Positions 1 to 12,315 of a stretch of DNA of 64,000 nucleotides are shown here, one piece after another; position 1 is the first letter of the stretch, and every line of letters begins with the position of its first letter. The notes under the pieces are model-generated. The model was not told where the DNA came from. It worked only from the letters and a program-made list of their open reading frames with translations, and searched no databases. The position numbers were made by a program, and so were the translations under genes. The stretch lies in NCBI GenBank assembly GCA_037013685.1, contig CM072889.1, forward strand, positions 5,093,976 through 5,157,975. Direction: 5' to 3'. This DNA comes from Acridotheres tristis. Taxonomy: Eukaryota > Chordata > Aves > Passeriformes > Sturnidae.

Positions 1-28
1 CCTTTGCATTCCTCTCTTCCCTGGCCAG

Positions 29-184
29 GAATGGATTTATGCCTTAAAGGCTACTCCCTCATGGACAGACTGTCAGCATCTTTGAGGGAACCCTAAAGCA
101 GCAAAGAAATGTGGGCACCCAAAGAATACTTTGGTCACCCTCCTGACATTCATATTTCTAAAGTTACTAGAAAAGAAACTTCAG
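29..184 (+). other. Exon-like segment without open frame
   Basis: The window opens on a strong acceptor-like tract (ccttt...cttccctggccag, AG at 27-28), and a CTTCAG|gtaagc donor follows at 185. All three frames of the 156 bases between contain a stop, so if it is transcribed and spliced it would be a UTR or long non-coding RNA exon. The tract is at the edge of the window, so upstream context is missing. Confidence 0.15.
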
Positions 185-3100
185 GTAAGCACAGATGTTT
201 CTGCAGGGTGGTCTAATCCAAACCAGCACCTTGATTATGGAAAATTTTCTCAAAATTGTAAGAAGTAGGCGAATTGTGCAAGTTTTCTTCCCCTGGAGGA
301 GAACCTCTCCTGAAAGTTGATGAAGAGAAATTTCCTCTAAGGTGAAAATGAGTTAAGTGAGGGAAAAAAGCTTACAGAACTTAAAGGAAAACATATTACT
401 CATGCTTTCTAATTTTCTGCAGTAATCTGGCTGCTTTTAATAAAAGTTTCTGAAACCATAATTCATCATAAGCTGGTTTATGTAGCTAGCCTTGGTAGAA
501 TGAACCTGATTTTTCTAGGAGTGTGATTAATAATTTTACTTCTTCCTATTTGTGGTTTACCATGAGGTCAATTAGTTCCTTAGATTTGTCCTCTAAGTTC
601 ATATTCTATTGTATTAATGATGTAAATTTGTGATCACTTATAACCCTTATGTTTTAAATCTCTGGTATAATGTGAATTTGGGTACTTGTTCAAGTGAAAT
701 TACTTGCAAAACTTGGAAATGTTTTAATAACTTAAAATTAGCTTGTCCTGCAGTTGTTGAAAATTCTGATCACGTGAAATTTGGGAACCTTATGAAAAAT
801 GCAACAGCATGGCAATTATATTTGGTGTCCTGGTGCCTGACCTTCCTATGCTAGAGCCATTGTTAAACACAAATTAATTTCACCTGTAGGTAGAAAAAGT
901 TCAGAAATGCAACAAGTGGAAATCATCTGTTTTTTATTATTGGAAGGATTCAAGTGCAGAAGGGAGTTCTGTGCATGGCAACAGAGTTTGCTGTTCTTTA
1001 ATGTGATTGGGGAATTCCAGCATTGTTCCCAATTTACCAATTTCTGTCTTGTAAATTTGTTCTGATCATCTCTTTATCCCCTGATTTGGCACTTCCATGG
1101 CAGTTTTGGCTAAATCCCACCAGAATTAACTGGCCTCCTAAAATATTGGCAGTCCCTTTGAAAGCAATCTTTCAGTTACAAAGTAGCTTTAATTCAGACA
1201 AATGTTTGTGTGCAATCATCTTGTATTTGTAGTTGATATGGCCCCAAAGTATTTAAAGCTGGTTCTAAAGTATTTAAGTATGGACTAAGTCAAATATGGA
1301 GCAAGGTGGGAACAGCAAAACAGGCAGACCCTTTATAGGTTATATGCGTGACAATTGCATTGGTCAGTTTAGAATAACAACTTTGTGAATAAAGGCGAAA
1401 AGGAGATAAAATATCAGGGCACAGTTGGTAGTACATTCATGTTTGTAATGATGTCAGTGTAGTTTGGTGATAAAATTTTCACTCTGCCTTGTTCCAAAAT
1501 AAGTAAAAGAAAAAACTGCATATATTCGTTTTTTTTTTTTAATATTTATGAAAGATGCTCTTGATGTAAATTGCAGTAGCTTTAGTGATCTCTGTCTCTC
1601 ATCAGCATAACCACAGTACATAATGTAATGATATTTTTAAGGCTCAATCATTTTTTCTTTTTTTTTTTCTTGCCACAATAAGGTCCATATCAGCTCCTCC
1701 TGCCCACAGTCGGAACATCTCAGTGGCTGAATAAATAGGAAAATGGGAGTTATTAGTCATGGAAAAATAAAACCACCTGTAGTCCTTGCTTGAAGAAGCA
1801 ATTACAATAATCTATTTCTATTGTCATACTTTTGCTGGAAACATGAAAACAAATGGGGCTACTTGAAACTGAATAATGTTCTTAGTAATTTATGGTGACA
1901 GTTATTGTTATTACAAAGCCAATGCAGAGTAAGAAAAAATATATCAGCTAGAGATGGAATGTGTGCTTTGCAAATAATTTATACAATATGAAAGAGACAG
2001 TTTTCACTGGTTTTGATCACCAAAAATGTTTTTCCCCACATTCTATTTTGCTCCTAAATACTGTAGAAATCTCAAATTACCCATGTTGTTTATGCCATTG
2101 GAGATTTTGTATATGTATCTAGATATAAATGCAGCCATATGTTAAAAGCCCCAGTTATTCAGCAGATTATTATCTTTAATTAGTAAATCATCCCAGTGTT
2201 TTGCAGGGCTGTGCAGCCTGAATATATTTTCAACACAGTGTTTATTTGCATTACACCCCAGAATCCATTTCAGGGTGATTAAAATTGTAAAGTGAGCTAC
2301 ACATTTCTCTGAATGCAGCTTCACTGTAGAATGTACTTTAAAAATAATTTTCCCAACTTGGCATGTATTCAAATTACTTGTTTTACACTGCACTGCTTAG
2401 AATAATGGTTTCTAAAAGTAAATTCTTACTATTTTTGAAGAGGACTGTGCTTCTACATCTAAGAGAATGTAAGAGCAAGATTTTCTTAAAAACTCCATCA
2501 AAACCTAACAGATACAGCAAGCTGCATCCCTTGGTATTTCTATTAGAAGGGTGATGTTTTCAACGTTTTTTTAAATGGAAAACAATTTGAAAACATTGAT
2601 TCTCAGGAGCATTTGTGTTTCTGACAATGCGTGATTTGCTGCATTCCCTTCTCACTCAAATACAATTTATGATGTTATGGTAAACAATTTACAAAACTGA
2701 AAATCTGATGGATTGTTCTTGACACCGGATGTGGTATTTCAGATATGTTAAAGGCAAGGAAAAAATGACTGCACCGTTCTCATGGCTTCAGCAAAAGAAT
2801 TTTAGCTGTGCAGATATACTCAACACTTCAAAACCATTTGCATATTTTTGGCCAGAGGACTAAGGATGTGGAGGAGCTGGATTAGTGCAATAAACCACTG
2901 TGCTCCAAGTTCCCAGTCAACAGTAAATTGTTTTATAAAAAATGAAGTGCAGTAAAAGAATGTTACAGAGAAATGTGTTTCAAAAGATTCTGCTTCAGAG
3001 TCTTTACAAAAGATTAAAAGACTCTGCTCTCTGTGCTTTAAGGAGAAGATGCGTGTTTATTAACATTAAACATAGCTCTGGGTCTGGGAGTGTACCTGGC

Positions 3101-3370
3101 TGCTCCTTATGTCCCATGCCTGCTGCTCAGTCAACAGAAATGCAGCATTTGAATAATTTTGCTTTTTCTGGAGCCTATAGCAGAGGTGATGGTGCTCGTG
3201 AGAGCTGCTGTTTGCTCGAGCCTTGCTGAGGCTGCAGCAGTGCAGGATGACACCTCAGACATTGGAAGGAGAGAAAAGGGATCCCTGCAGGTGCCTGAGA
3301 TGGTTTCAGGGTCCTGAGTGCTGCTTGTCCACAGAGCTGAGGAAGCCCACAAGTGTAGGATGACACTTAC
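185..3370. other. Non-coding AT-rich sequence
   Basis: No gene, RNA gene or transposon is recognised. T-runs occur at 1529-1540 and 1651-1670. The short frames here have neither family resemblance nor convincing splice context. Confidence 0.6.
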
Positions 3371-3544
3371 CACCTCCAAAACCTTGCCAGGATGTTTCAG
3401 CTGCTCTAGACCTGCTCCTGGATGAGTGGCACCAGGAAAAGAGCCAGCTGAGCCTGAATCTGGCCCCAGCATGGTCTCACAGCCATGCCATGGGCAGTGC
3501 AGATGTTGCTGCTGTGCCCAATTCCAATATTGTTTTATAAGATT
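3371..3544 (-). other. Exon-like segment, 58 codons, symmetric phase 0
   Basis: On the minus strand a pyrimidine-rich tract (reverse complement of aaaaagagaaggga near 3549-3562) precedes an AG at 3545-3546, and a GAGGTG|gtaagt donor lies at 3370. The 174 bases between are open in one frame and keep phase 0 on both sides. They sit inside the longest ATG-started frame of the window (3131-3595, 154 codons). The encoded piece starts NLIKQYWNWAQQQHLHC and ends KHPGKVLEV; I recognise no family or domain. The segment is GC-richer than its flanks. Chance exon-like segments are frequent in such DNA, so this is a lead only. Confidence 0.22.
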
Positions 3545-4561
3545 CTTTAAAAAGAGAAGGGAATAGCTGTGGAAGAGTGAAATATTCTTTCTCAAATCTG
3601 CACAAAATTACTGAAAGGAAACATGCTGCCCCTGCAGTTTTCTGCTCTGTCATTAAATTCAGCTTATTGCTCCCACATCAGAACACTGGGAAATCAGATC
3701 CCACATTTGGTGAAGAACAAGCCACGGGCTGTAACAGCCCAGGGAGGAGACATTAAGAACAGTTCTCTCAATAGGCAATTTTCTTTTCATATATGTTGCA
3801 TCTATAGAAGCTTTCATTAACAAAACCCATTTCCTTATGGTTTCACAGCCATCTCTGATATTTTTAGCACTGAGTGGTTTGTAAAAGGTCCATAAAGGCT
3901 ATTTTAGACTCCTGAAACTAGCAGTACTGTGCATCTGATGTTTGTGAAGTAATGCCCCTAGCAAAGCATTCAAACATATCTGAAGATTTCTCCTTTGGGT
4001 TTTAACTGTTTTTACAGTATGGTAACAAAGCAATAACATCTTTAATCCCTGGACATTGTTCCTTCAGCAGTGTATTATAGCACAGAAAACAGTTGAAAGG
4101 AGTTATGGGCAAGTGCATGAGACACTAAGAAAATAGTCACATGAAAAGATTTAGTGAAAGGCAATTCCAAATGCCCTCTAATATGTGGGCAACGAACAAA
4201 AGTGCCCAAGCTGCATTTACTCATTCCTGATTTAATAGGTTAATTCCATTTTGTTTGCTAACAAATGGGGTTGAATATTCAAAACACCAGCAGCAATCTT
4301 GACAACTATTAACTTTGGGGCTCTGAAATAAAATTGCAAAGGATCTTAGAATTGTGACCTGAGGATATATGTATCTTTTCTGATTTGCTTTTACATGAAC
4401 ATTTATTACTAACAACCAAACACTTACTTTTAAATTACAAGGAATTTTTCAGGGTATTTGTTGTGGGTAGGTGTCATTACTACATTGACTGCAGAGTCAG
4501 TTATTTAATTCCTTGATGGAAGTTGCTTAATATTTTGTTTCTATAGAGTGCTTTGCCTTAC

Positions 4562-4666
4562 CTAGGTGCACCTTGGTTTGTATAAACATAAAGTCAGAAA
4601 AATGAATATTAAATTTATTTGGTGTATTAATTAATTCTCTTGAAGTACCTTTCCATGAGCTCACAC
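4562..4666 (-). other. Exon-like segment, 35 codons, minus strand
   Basis: On the minus strand an acceptor-like cattacctttattag precedes 105 bases open in one frame, followed by a CACCTAG|gtaagg donor. Phase is 1 at both ends. The peptide includes NKFNIHFSDFMFIQTKVHL. The sequence is AT-rich and no family is recognised; it may well be a decoy. Confidence 0.13.
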
Positions 4667-6315
4667 CTAATAAAGGTAATGAAGTTGGTTTAGATGGGCA
4701 ATAGCGCTCCATTCAAAGCACTGACATTTCAGATTTAAATCTTATTTTTATGAAACTTGCTGCAAAGTGATAATTTGAACATGAATTTAGTGCCTCGTTG
4801 AGTTAATTTTATGTTAATGCACAGTATTTTTTGATTTTCTAAAATCATGTATTACTGCTTTTTCTCATCTGAAGACAGTGCAGCCTGCCTTTCCTCACTA
4901 CAGTGCCTGATGTTGAACAGAGGAGGCTCTTGTGCAAACAACTAGAAATTAGAAAACTCTGGGATTTTTCTTGTTGCAGCTGGAGTTTTTTGTTTCCCTA
5001 CTCAAATGTTTTTGCAGAGCAGATGTAACAATCAGCCTCTTGCTGTTTGGTTACCAGCACAGCTACCCCTCAGATCTCTAGTCAGACAGACTATAATATT
5101 AATATGCATTTGTTGACCTTTTTTGTCACCAGGCTTGATTTATGCTGTAAATGCAAAACTACTCCTTCTTGGATTTACTGGTGTTGTGGATCCCAAAGCT
5201 TTCTCTTTTACTTAGCCATTAATATATGCAAATTTAACAGATCCAGAGGGACTATAATATAATCCTTGTGGGTCCTTCCTTCTCCTAGGGAATAAATAAA
5301 CTCATGAATATTTCACACTAAATAAACAAAAATGCTACAGATTGCAAATTGCTGAGCTGGCACAAATCCTGTTGGATCAGTATGTTAAACTCTGTGTGTC
5401 TGAAGTTGTGAAAGAAATTAATATTGGAGCATTAATGGGAAAAATTCAGTTGTTCTGATCTCATGAAGTGTTTCATGTCTGAAACCTGAGCAGAATTTGG
5501 AAATATCCCATCTTCTGAGAATGCAAGTTCATGGATTTAAATATGGTGTTGGAATAAGCATAAAGCTCTGCAAAAGGTGCCTTAGATGCAATTTATAAGG
5601 AGGAGGTTGCTCCTGTGTTTATGAGTTTCATCACATAAAGTAAGTTATTCCCCTCTTTTCAATACTGTAAGGATACAAAATCTACCAGTTTGGGAGGCAC
5701 TGCAGATTACTATCCCTTGTTCCTCAAAACATTTGCTTGGATACAGAAGATGGTGTAAGCTATTTTAGTAAGAGCTTTGGAAAGCCTCAGAAAAGCAACA
5801 CTTTTCTTGCTTAACGCTCATTACTGTGGATATGTAAGGTCCAGAGAGTCTACTGCCAGGAATTACTAGAATTACTAGGATCTTAGAAATTCTACCTGAA
5901 AGCTTGTCTTGGAAAACCAACTCTTCTGCTTTTTTAATAAATTATGAGCTTATTTGTTTATTTATTCACAGTGTTACCTCTTTTTAATGGTGTAATAGCT
6001 ACTAGGAGTAACTTTGATCTTAGTAGTTATCTGATTGCAAGATCTACTTTCTTTTTATAGTGAGAATTCACCATCATTACAAGAAAATTAGATATACAGT
6101 GACTCTACTTAGTAAGAAATTATTCAACTTTAATGAAAGTGAAATGTTAGCTAGCTTTGATGAACTACTGCTGCATATTGCATGTTGTTTTGCTTCATAA
6201 ATAAATCCTTTTGCATTCATGGTATTAAGTGAAAATTTCTGAAATACATATTCAGATAGTTAGCAATTAAAGATTTCTTTTTCCCCTTCTTCTCCTTAAC
6301 AATATTTTAAACAAG

Positions 6316-6409
6316 AAGCCCTTGGCAAAAAGAGAGAAACATCAGGGCTCTAAGCCTGTAAAAACTCATGAACTTTCACTTTTATCTGCTATGAAAAAAA
6401 CAAGTCAAG
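6316..6409 (+). other. Exon-like segment, 94 bases, lysine-rich frame
   Basis: A long pyrimidine run (about 6274-6297), a branch-point-like ccttaac and then an AG at 6314-6315 lead into a frame reading KPLAKREKHQGSKPVKTHEL at its start. That frame runs to a CAAG|gtaagg donor at 6410. The segment starts in phase 0 and ends in phase 1. It has no ATG near its start, so it would have to be an internal exon. The frame is hydrophilic and protein-like, but no family is recognised. The distance from the branch-like A to the AG is on the short side. It could be a decoy or an alternative exon of a gene spanning this window. Confidence 0.25.
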
Positions 6410-8000
6410 GTAAGGATTAAGTAAAGAAATTGGTCCAAATCCCATTGAGGTCCTTAGAAACACCTTTACAGAAATCAGTGGATTTGAATCAAATCTCTGC
6501 ATGTCTGCATTAAGTTTTAGGCTTCATCCTGTTAGCATGATATTCCCATATATCCCAAACAAAACATGCACTGGCAGTGAAATGACCTCCAAAGATATTC
6601 TGTTTTCATAAATCTATTTTTTACTCAAGATAATTCTATGGCCTTCAAAAGGATGGGTGTTGGGTGCAGGCACAAATTTTGTGGATCATTCCACTCTTGA
6701 ATTCCCCCAAACCAAATTTGTTTCATAATCTTCTCGTAGTCTCATATATGAGTTTTACTTTGGGCTTAAATATCAGGTTTTTTGCATGTATTTTGCTCTA
6801 AGGTCTATATATGACCATGTGATTCTACCAGAACTTTTCCTTCTTTTGGTTCTTCCTTGAAAAATTGCACATTGGCTACAAGATTTCTACAGAATTTGTA
6901 GGAATGTCTGCATCCCTGTCATAGCACAGGTCACAGGTCATTCTGAGTCATTAAATACGATGGGATATTCAGGGTATGGTAGTAGAACACCTGTATTTGG
7001 AAAACAGTGATATTAGATTACTATAGGCTCTTCCAATAATGGTTGGAAAGATACTCTTAATGTTGGTAATTCACCTTATGAGACTGTGTGCCAATTGGTT
7101 GGAATTATTTTTATCTGTGTGTTGGTGCAGTGATCCCTCTATGTGGACTTGAACTGATGTCCTGAACACAGAAAATGAGAAGCAGAGGGAGAACTGTTGG
7201 TTTTTTTGCTTTTATATCATTGACATATCTGAAAATATGTCAGCTTTGAGAAGAAAAGTGGATTAATAAAGTCGTTGTTTTTACCACATAGGGTGTGATC
7301 TTTTGTATTAGGACATTATTCTAAGTAAAAATAATGTAAGGATGTTTCAAGAATCAATTTTGAAACTAGATCAGAAGGGTTGGCTGATTCTGGATGTTCT
7401 ATTCCACTTACCATGAAACAGATCTGGTTTTCTTACACTGTTATAAGTGTGCTAATGTGTACCTTGAAATGCTCTAATAGAATCCAGGTGTAAAGTTCTA
7501 TGCAGTATTTGGTCAAGACTCATCAGAGAAATGTCTACACAGCAGGAGCTGTTCAACAGCTCTAGGACATCTTTGCATGCCAGTGCCTGCTTCTCCCAGC
7601 CTGTAGAAGCGTTAATATATGTAATATGAAGATTAAGGGCCCAGTGAATTACGCCTTTTGTGAAACTGTTTAAGGAAGCCTAACAGGGAGATTAGTTTAA
7701 CTTCACAGAGATCTGACAAGAAACACAAAATTTCAGAGGTCTCACTGCTTTGGGTGGCTGAGAAAGCAAAACTGCATGGGCTAAAATCCTGCTGTGTTAT
7801 GTAAGAACTGCAGATTTTGCCTACAAGGTAAACCAGCCAGAAACCCAACGGATGAGCCTCGCAGTGAAAGGCTTTTGTTCTGTTCAGACCCACAGCTCCT
7901 GAACCTCAGTCTACAGCATGACTCCTCGCTGTGCATGTTAGTATATTTGACTGATAACAAGCACTTTCAGAATGTGCCAGTCTTTTATTTCCAGTGCACA

Positions 8001-8060
8001 TCCTTTTCGTATGTCTGTTGTCCTTTGTAAATGTCTTTTGCCCTTTGTAAATGTCTTTTG
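8001..8060 (+). repeat. 20-bp unit repeated three times (first copy degenerate)
   Basis: The unit tcctttgtaaatgtcttttg occupies 8021-8040 and is repeated with one change at 8041-8060. The preceding 20 bases (tccttttcgtatgtctgttg, 8001-8020) align to the same unit with several substitutions, suggesting an older first copy. It is a local slippage or duplication array. Confidence 0.85.
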
Positions 8061-10934
8061 CTTTCCTGTGAAGCAGGATGCCTGTTCTCCTGTTGCAAAT
8101 CATATTGACTTGACTAAACTGAAGTACTACTGCACTTCCTATATTAGCCATTATTTTGTCTCCTCTGCTGCCTTCTCTTCCCTAGAACTGTTTTCTCAGT
8201 GCACAATTAGTATTTTTCTAGATTAATCAAGCAGTTATACTTTGCTGTGGAGCTGTTTGAGAGGAGGCTTTTGATGTGAATGAGCTGTGTGTATGAATTA
8301 TTGAAGAGGATTTCACTTGTTTCCTTTACCAGTGATTTGTAATGATGCTGCCTTTAAGAGGGGTTTCACTTTTGCTACCTGACTTGGTTTTGCTGTGCTT
8401 TAATCAATGCAAACTGAGCAATAAAAGCAGAATGTCACATCTTATTTCAAAGTCCTTAATAAAAGCTGTGTGAATCTTTCAGCTATCAAGAGCATCTGAA
8501 CTCCCAGTCTTGTTTTTTTCTTAAGTAGTTAAAATAAATATGGCTTCTACTTATTTTTTTTTTCCCTGGGAAAAATATTTAATAAATAGTATAAATAGTG
8601 CCTATGAGATTCACTTTTCCCTGTGAGAAAAGGAAATTCTCCTTTTTAGAGGGATATTATCAAATTGAATTTATCCTCTGCCTCTAAATATTTTAAATAT
8701 GAAAAGCAACAGTTAGGAATGTAACACCACCATGAATCAAGAATAGGCGTCTCCCTCTTAAGTCATCCTGAAAATGAGTAAGCAATATGTAAGAGCTTGA
8801 AGAGTTTCCAGACTCTTTTCCTTTTGGAAATTGTTTTTTACCTGCATAGGGTGATTGAATACACGTTGGATCTTTTGCATAGTGTGTTGTGACTGGAAAC
8901 CCACTGGCTCAAGATTCTGCTTACTTTGAATGTTGAGGGGTTTTAGAAGTCTCTATTAGTTAGCAAGACAAAAGAAGATCTGAGTAAATACCATGTACTC
9001 GAGGAGACAAAATCAAGACCTATTTTGAGATGCATTATGAAAATGTATTGTGATACAGAGCTCCCTCTCTGACTCTTCACACAAAGTCTTAAACATAATT
9101 TTGCATCATAATCATAGTTATTTAAACATTCCCTTAAAAGCAAATAAAATGAAATGCTGAAAGGAGCTGATTGTGGTCAGATTATGATTTTATAATTTCC
9201 TTGATTGTTCTTCACATTAGTGTTACATCTTTCAATAGTAATTTATCTCTTATTTTTCTACTTAGTCTGTCAGGATTGTTCTGCTATTGCAAATAATGGA
9301 ACAGGGACTTACTTTGGACTGTGGACTTTTGCATTAGGAGAACAAATTTAAGAGTGACATTTTACCAAGACTAAAGTTGCACCCAGCAATGAAGCCCAAC
9401 TGAAATATGACTCAGCTTCTGACTGATTTACACCTGCAACTCAATGCTGTTTAATTAGAGGCATAAGAGTATGGAACTGCACCTGTGTGTGAATTACAGA
9501 TGCAGATACGTGTTTGCCTGCAGAAGAGGAGGCAAACTGATGAAATTACAGCATTTGAGCTCTGAGACATATATAGTGATGATATCTGGAGGATGTTTGA
9601 ATTGCTCTTCCCAGTTCTCAAAGCAAAATATTTTACATTTATGAGCTTTGTTTGCTTCAAACTGGATTAAGATCCTGAATAGATGCTTGTCCTTTAGAAA
9701 ATTCGAACACCACTTACACTTTTCTGTGTAGAGCAGGTTATGAAGCAGTGCCTTGTCTCCAGCTGGTGTTCTGTCCTCCTTTGCACATATTCAGCTTGCA
9801 CAAGCACAGAATCCAGATGATTTACAGAAGATCAGGTCAGCCCATGAATGCTCCTATGTGGTCTCATAGTCCAAAAACTTCTTTTTTCATTAATATAATG
9901 GGTCTGTCCTTTAGCTTTGCTGTCACTGTTTTACCATTTTTTAAAATCGTGGTATATGGTTTTCAGCTTATGCTACATTCAGATCCTTCTCAAAGTCTTT
10001 TACACAGAGTATGCTCAAGCTGTGATGTGAGCAGCAAGTGAGAAACAGTTCTTCCATGGACAACAGAATGAATATGCTTGACTGCCTGCATGGCTTTGAT
10101 GGTCACAAATTAAATACTTATGCAATTATAAATTCCTTCAAAGTTTGTCTCAGAATGGATATGATGACAAAAATCAAGCAAATATAGCTAATTTGATTGC
10201 AAATAGTAACTCAGAGTAAATTAAGATTTCATTTTGTTTTTTTTTTTTTTAATTTCAGAGGAAAACCCCAATTTAGCAATCTACTGATACTTCAGGTTCC
10301 TTTATAAAAATTTGGATTCACTGACCTTCTTTGCCTGTTTCTAATATAGGAACCTGGCCTGGTATGACTGAAGGTTGGCAATAGGATAATTTTGAACAGA
10401 CTTGGAAAACAAATGAAAAATGTACAAATACTGTGCAGTTTGAAATGTGAAACTGCTGATGTTTTTCTGTTGGCTTTTGAGTCAGTGTCTCTTAGTAAGT
10501 GAATGACATGGCAAATGTTGATTCCATGGTGGCACTGTCTGTACACTTCTTAGTGCACCCAACAGGAATTTTTCATTTCATGCATCATTTATAACTTGCT
10601 GCAACGATTGAGAAGTCTCTCCCTATGTGCGTGCATATATAAATATAAATGCTTTTTTTTTAAGAGGAAGAAAATATACCTTGTCAGCCTTCTCTAAGCT
10701 GTCAGACTTCTCCTGTCTGTAAAATTTGATGGCATAAATTGTATCAATGCAAGATTCTACATGCACTTCTCTCTGGAGATGGGAAGGAACAGTAAAACAG
10801 TTGATGAAATTTGGGCAGTTAATTATGAGATATGTTAGAGCATTTCAGTAACATCCCATCTGTTGCCCAACTGCATCCAGAATTAATTCAGGCCTGAAAA
10901 TGGAGAAGCCTTGAGAAAATTGAGATCATTGAGA

Positions 10935-10954
10935 TCCTCAATTGAGATTGAGGA
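10935..10954. repeat. Perfect 8-bp inverted repeat with 4-base loop
   Basis: TCCTCAAT and ATTGAGGA flank the loop tgag. The hairpin lies inside a short run of attgagat-like words (10919-10950), so it probably arose from local duplication and inversion. No T-run follows it, and there is no reason to call it a terminator. Confidence 0.7.
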
Positions 10955-12253
10955 CTGACATTGTTAAAAAGGGTATCCCTGTCTTTAGGGCTTTTTACGT
11001 GGTATTCTACTACAGAAGGACCAACTTGATAATTCTTTGCCATTAATATTTCAAAGAAGTTGGATGGTGGGCTCTTTCTGATTATATTTTAGTTTGTTTA
11101 TTAAATCACTGGTATTTTAAACTTGTTTTCTTGATTTCTGCTCAAATCATATGAAAAAGTATGTCTTTGGTCTTTTATTGTGTCTGTTTCTGTAATTTCT
11201 CAGACATGTTGATACATTGCAGAGGATTTTATCATTAATTGTACATTTGATAGGTAAATATGATACATTTCTATACTTCTAAGTAGGATTCTCCACAGGA
11301 ATACAAGTAATATGGGAAAAGATGACTAAATGACAAAAAGTGATGCTATAAACATATTTAGGCTCTCCAAAATGTTAATTGAAAGAGCACAGCTTGTTTA
11401 CTTTTATTTGTGCTTTCAAAATTTAACAAAGTCCTGAAGTTTTAGTTGCATGCTAAAATCCACTGCAGTTTTTACCATTAATTTAAATTAGCTATTTTAT
11501 TAGTGAAAATAGTCCTTCGTATTGACAAATGCCAAAATAAAAATGCTTGAGGTCCAAGAGTAGCTCATACTATGAAATGCAGATAGTTTTCCAGTTGTAA
11601 AGTACAGATAAATCTCAGTAAATAAGAAAAGATATTGATACAGGCAGGATTGATGGCATTAATGAACAAGTTACACAGACCCCATGATGCCTTTTGACTT
11701 CACATTGCTCTTAAGCTTTGTTATGATCCCCTTGAGAGCCATAAAGGGAACAATAAGGACACATTATCTTATATTCTTGGTCCAGTGATTGCTAGAATTG
11801 TGTATTAACAAGAATTTTTTTTTTGAGGGAAACACCCTCAGAAGTTTTACTGATTTATATAAGATGAAGGGGTTTCTCAGGACTGTGTGTGGCCAGCTGC
11901 TCCTTTCTTTGTTTCTCTACTCATCCTCCACCAGAAGATTTTTAATCAAGTATCACCCTTTTTTCTGTTCTTGTTCACCTGGTTTTATGTATTGACCCTT
12001 GTGGCTGCCTACCTTGGACTGCTCACTGGAAATGTATCTTTCTGAGCAAGTTTGCTATAATTTACTGCATGAGCTGCTCTTTCACACTCAATGTTTCTTC
12101 TTATCTGGCTGAGATGTTTGATGGCATGCCCATAAAACTGGATAGAAGCTGAGCTGGGCAGAGGTGATAGACCCAGGAAGTGAAGGGGACAAATGCCTTA
12201 AAGATGTTCCATCCTTGTCTGATCTGCTCTACGTCAATCCCTCAGACACTGGG

Positions 12254-12315
12254 AACTGAAATGCAGCCCTTCTGCATTCCCCAAAACTGAAATGCAGCCC
12301 TTCTGTAGCCCCTAA
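12254..12315 (+). repeat. 31-bp imperfect tandem duplication
   Basis: The word aactgaaatgcagcccttct occurs at 12254 and 12285, a period of 31 bases. The 3' portions of the two units have diverged (gcattcccca versus gtagccccta). Confidence 0.85.

Larger units (their letters stand above)
3545..8000. other. Non-coding AT-rich sequence
   Basis: Apart from the two exon-like segments listed separately (4562-4666 and 6316-6409), nothing is recognised. The frames at 7633-7893 (86 codons, minus) and 7794-8030 (plus) overlap on opposite strands and look like chance. Confidence 0.6.

Noticed and set aside
10935..10954. Hairpin as a transcription terminator
   Set aside because: This is eukaryotic-type DNA, no T-run follows, and no transcript is known to end there.
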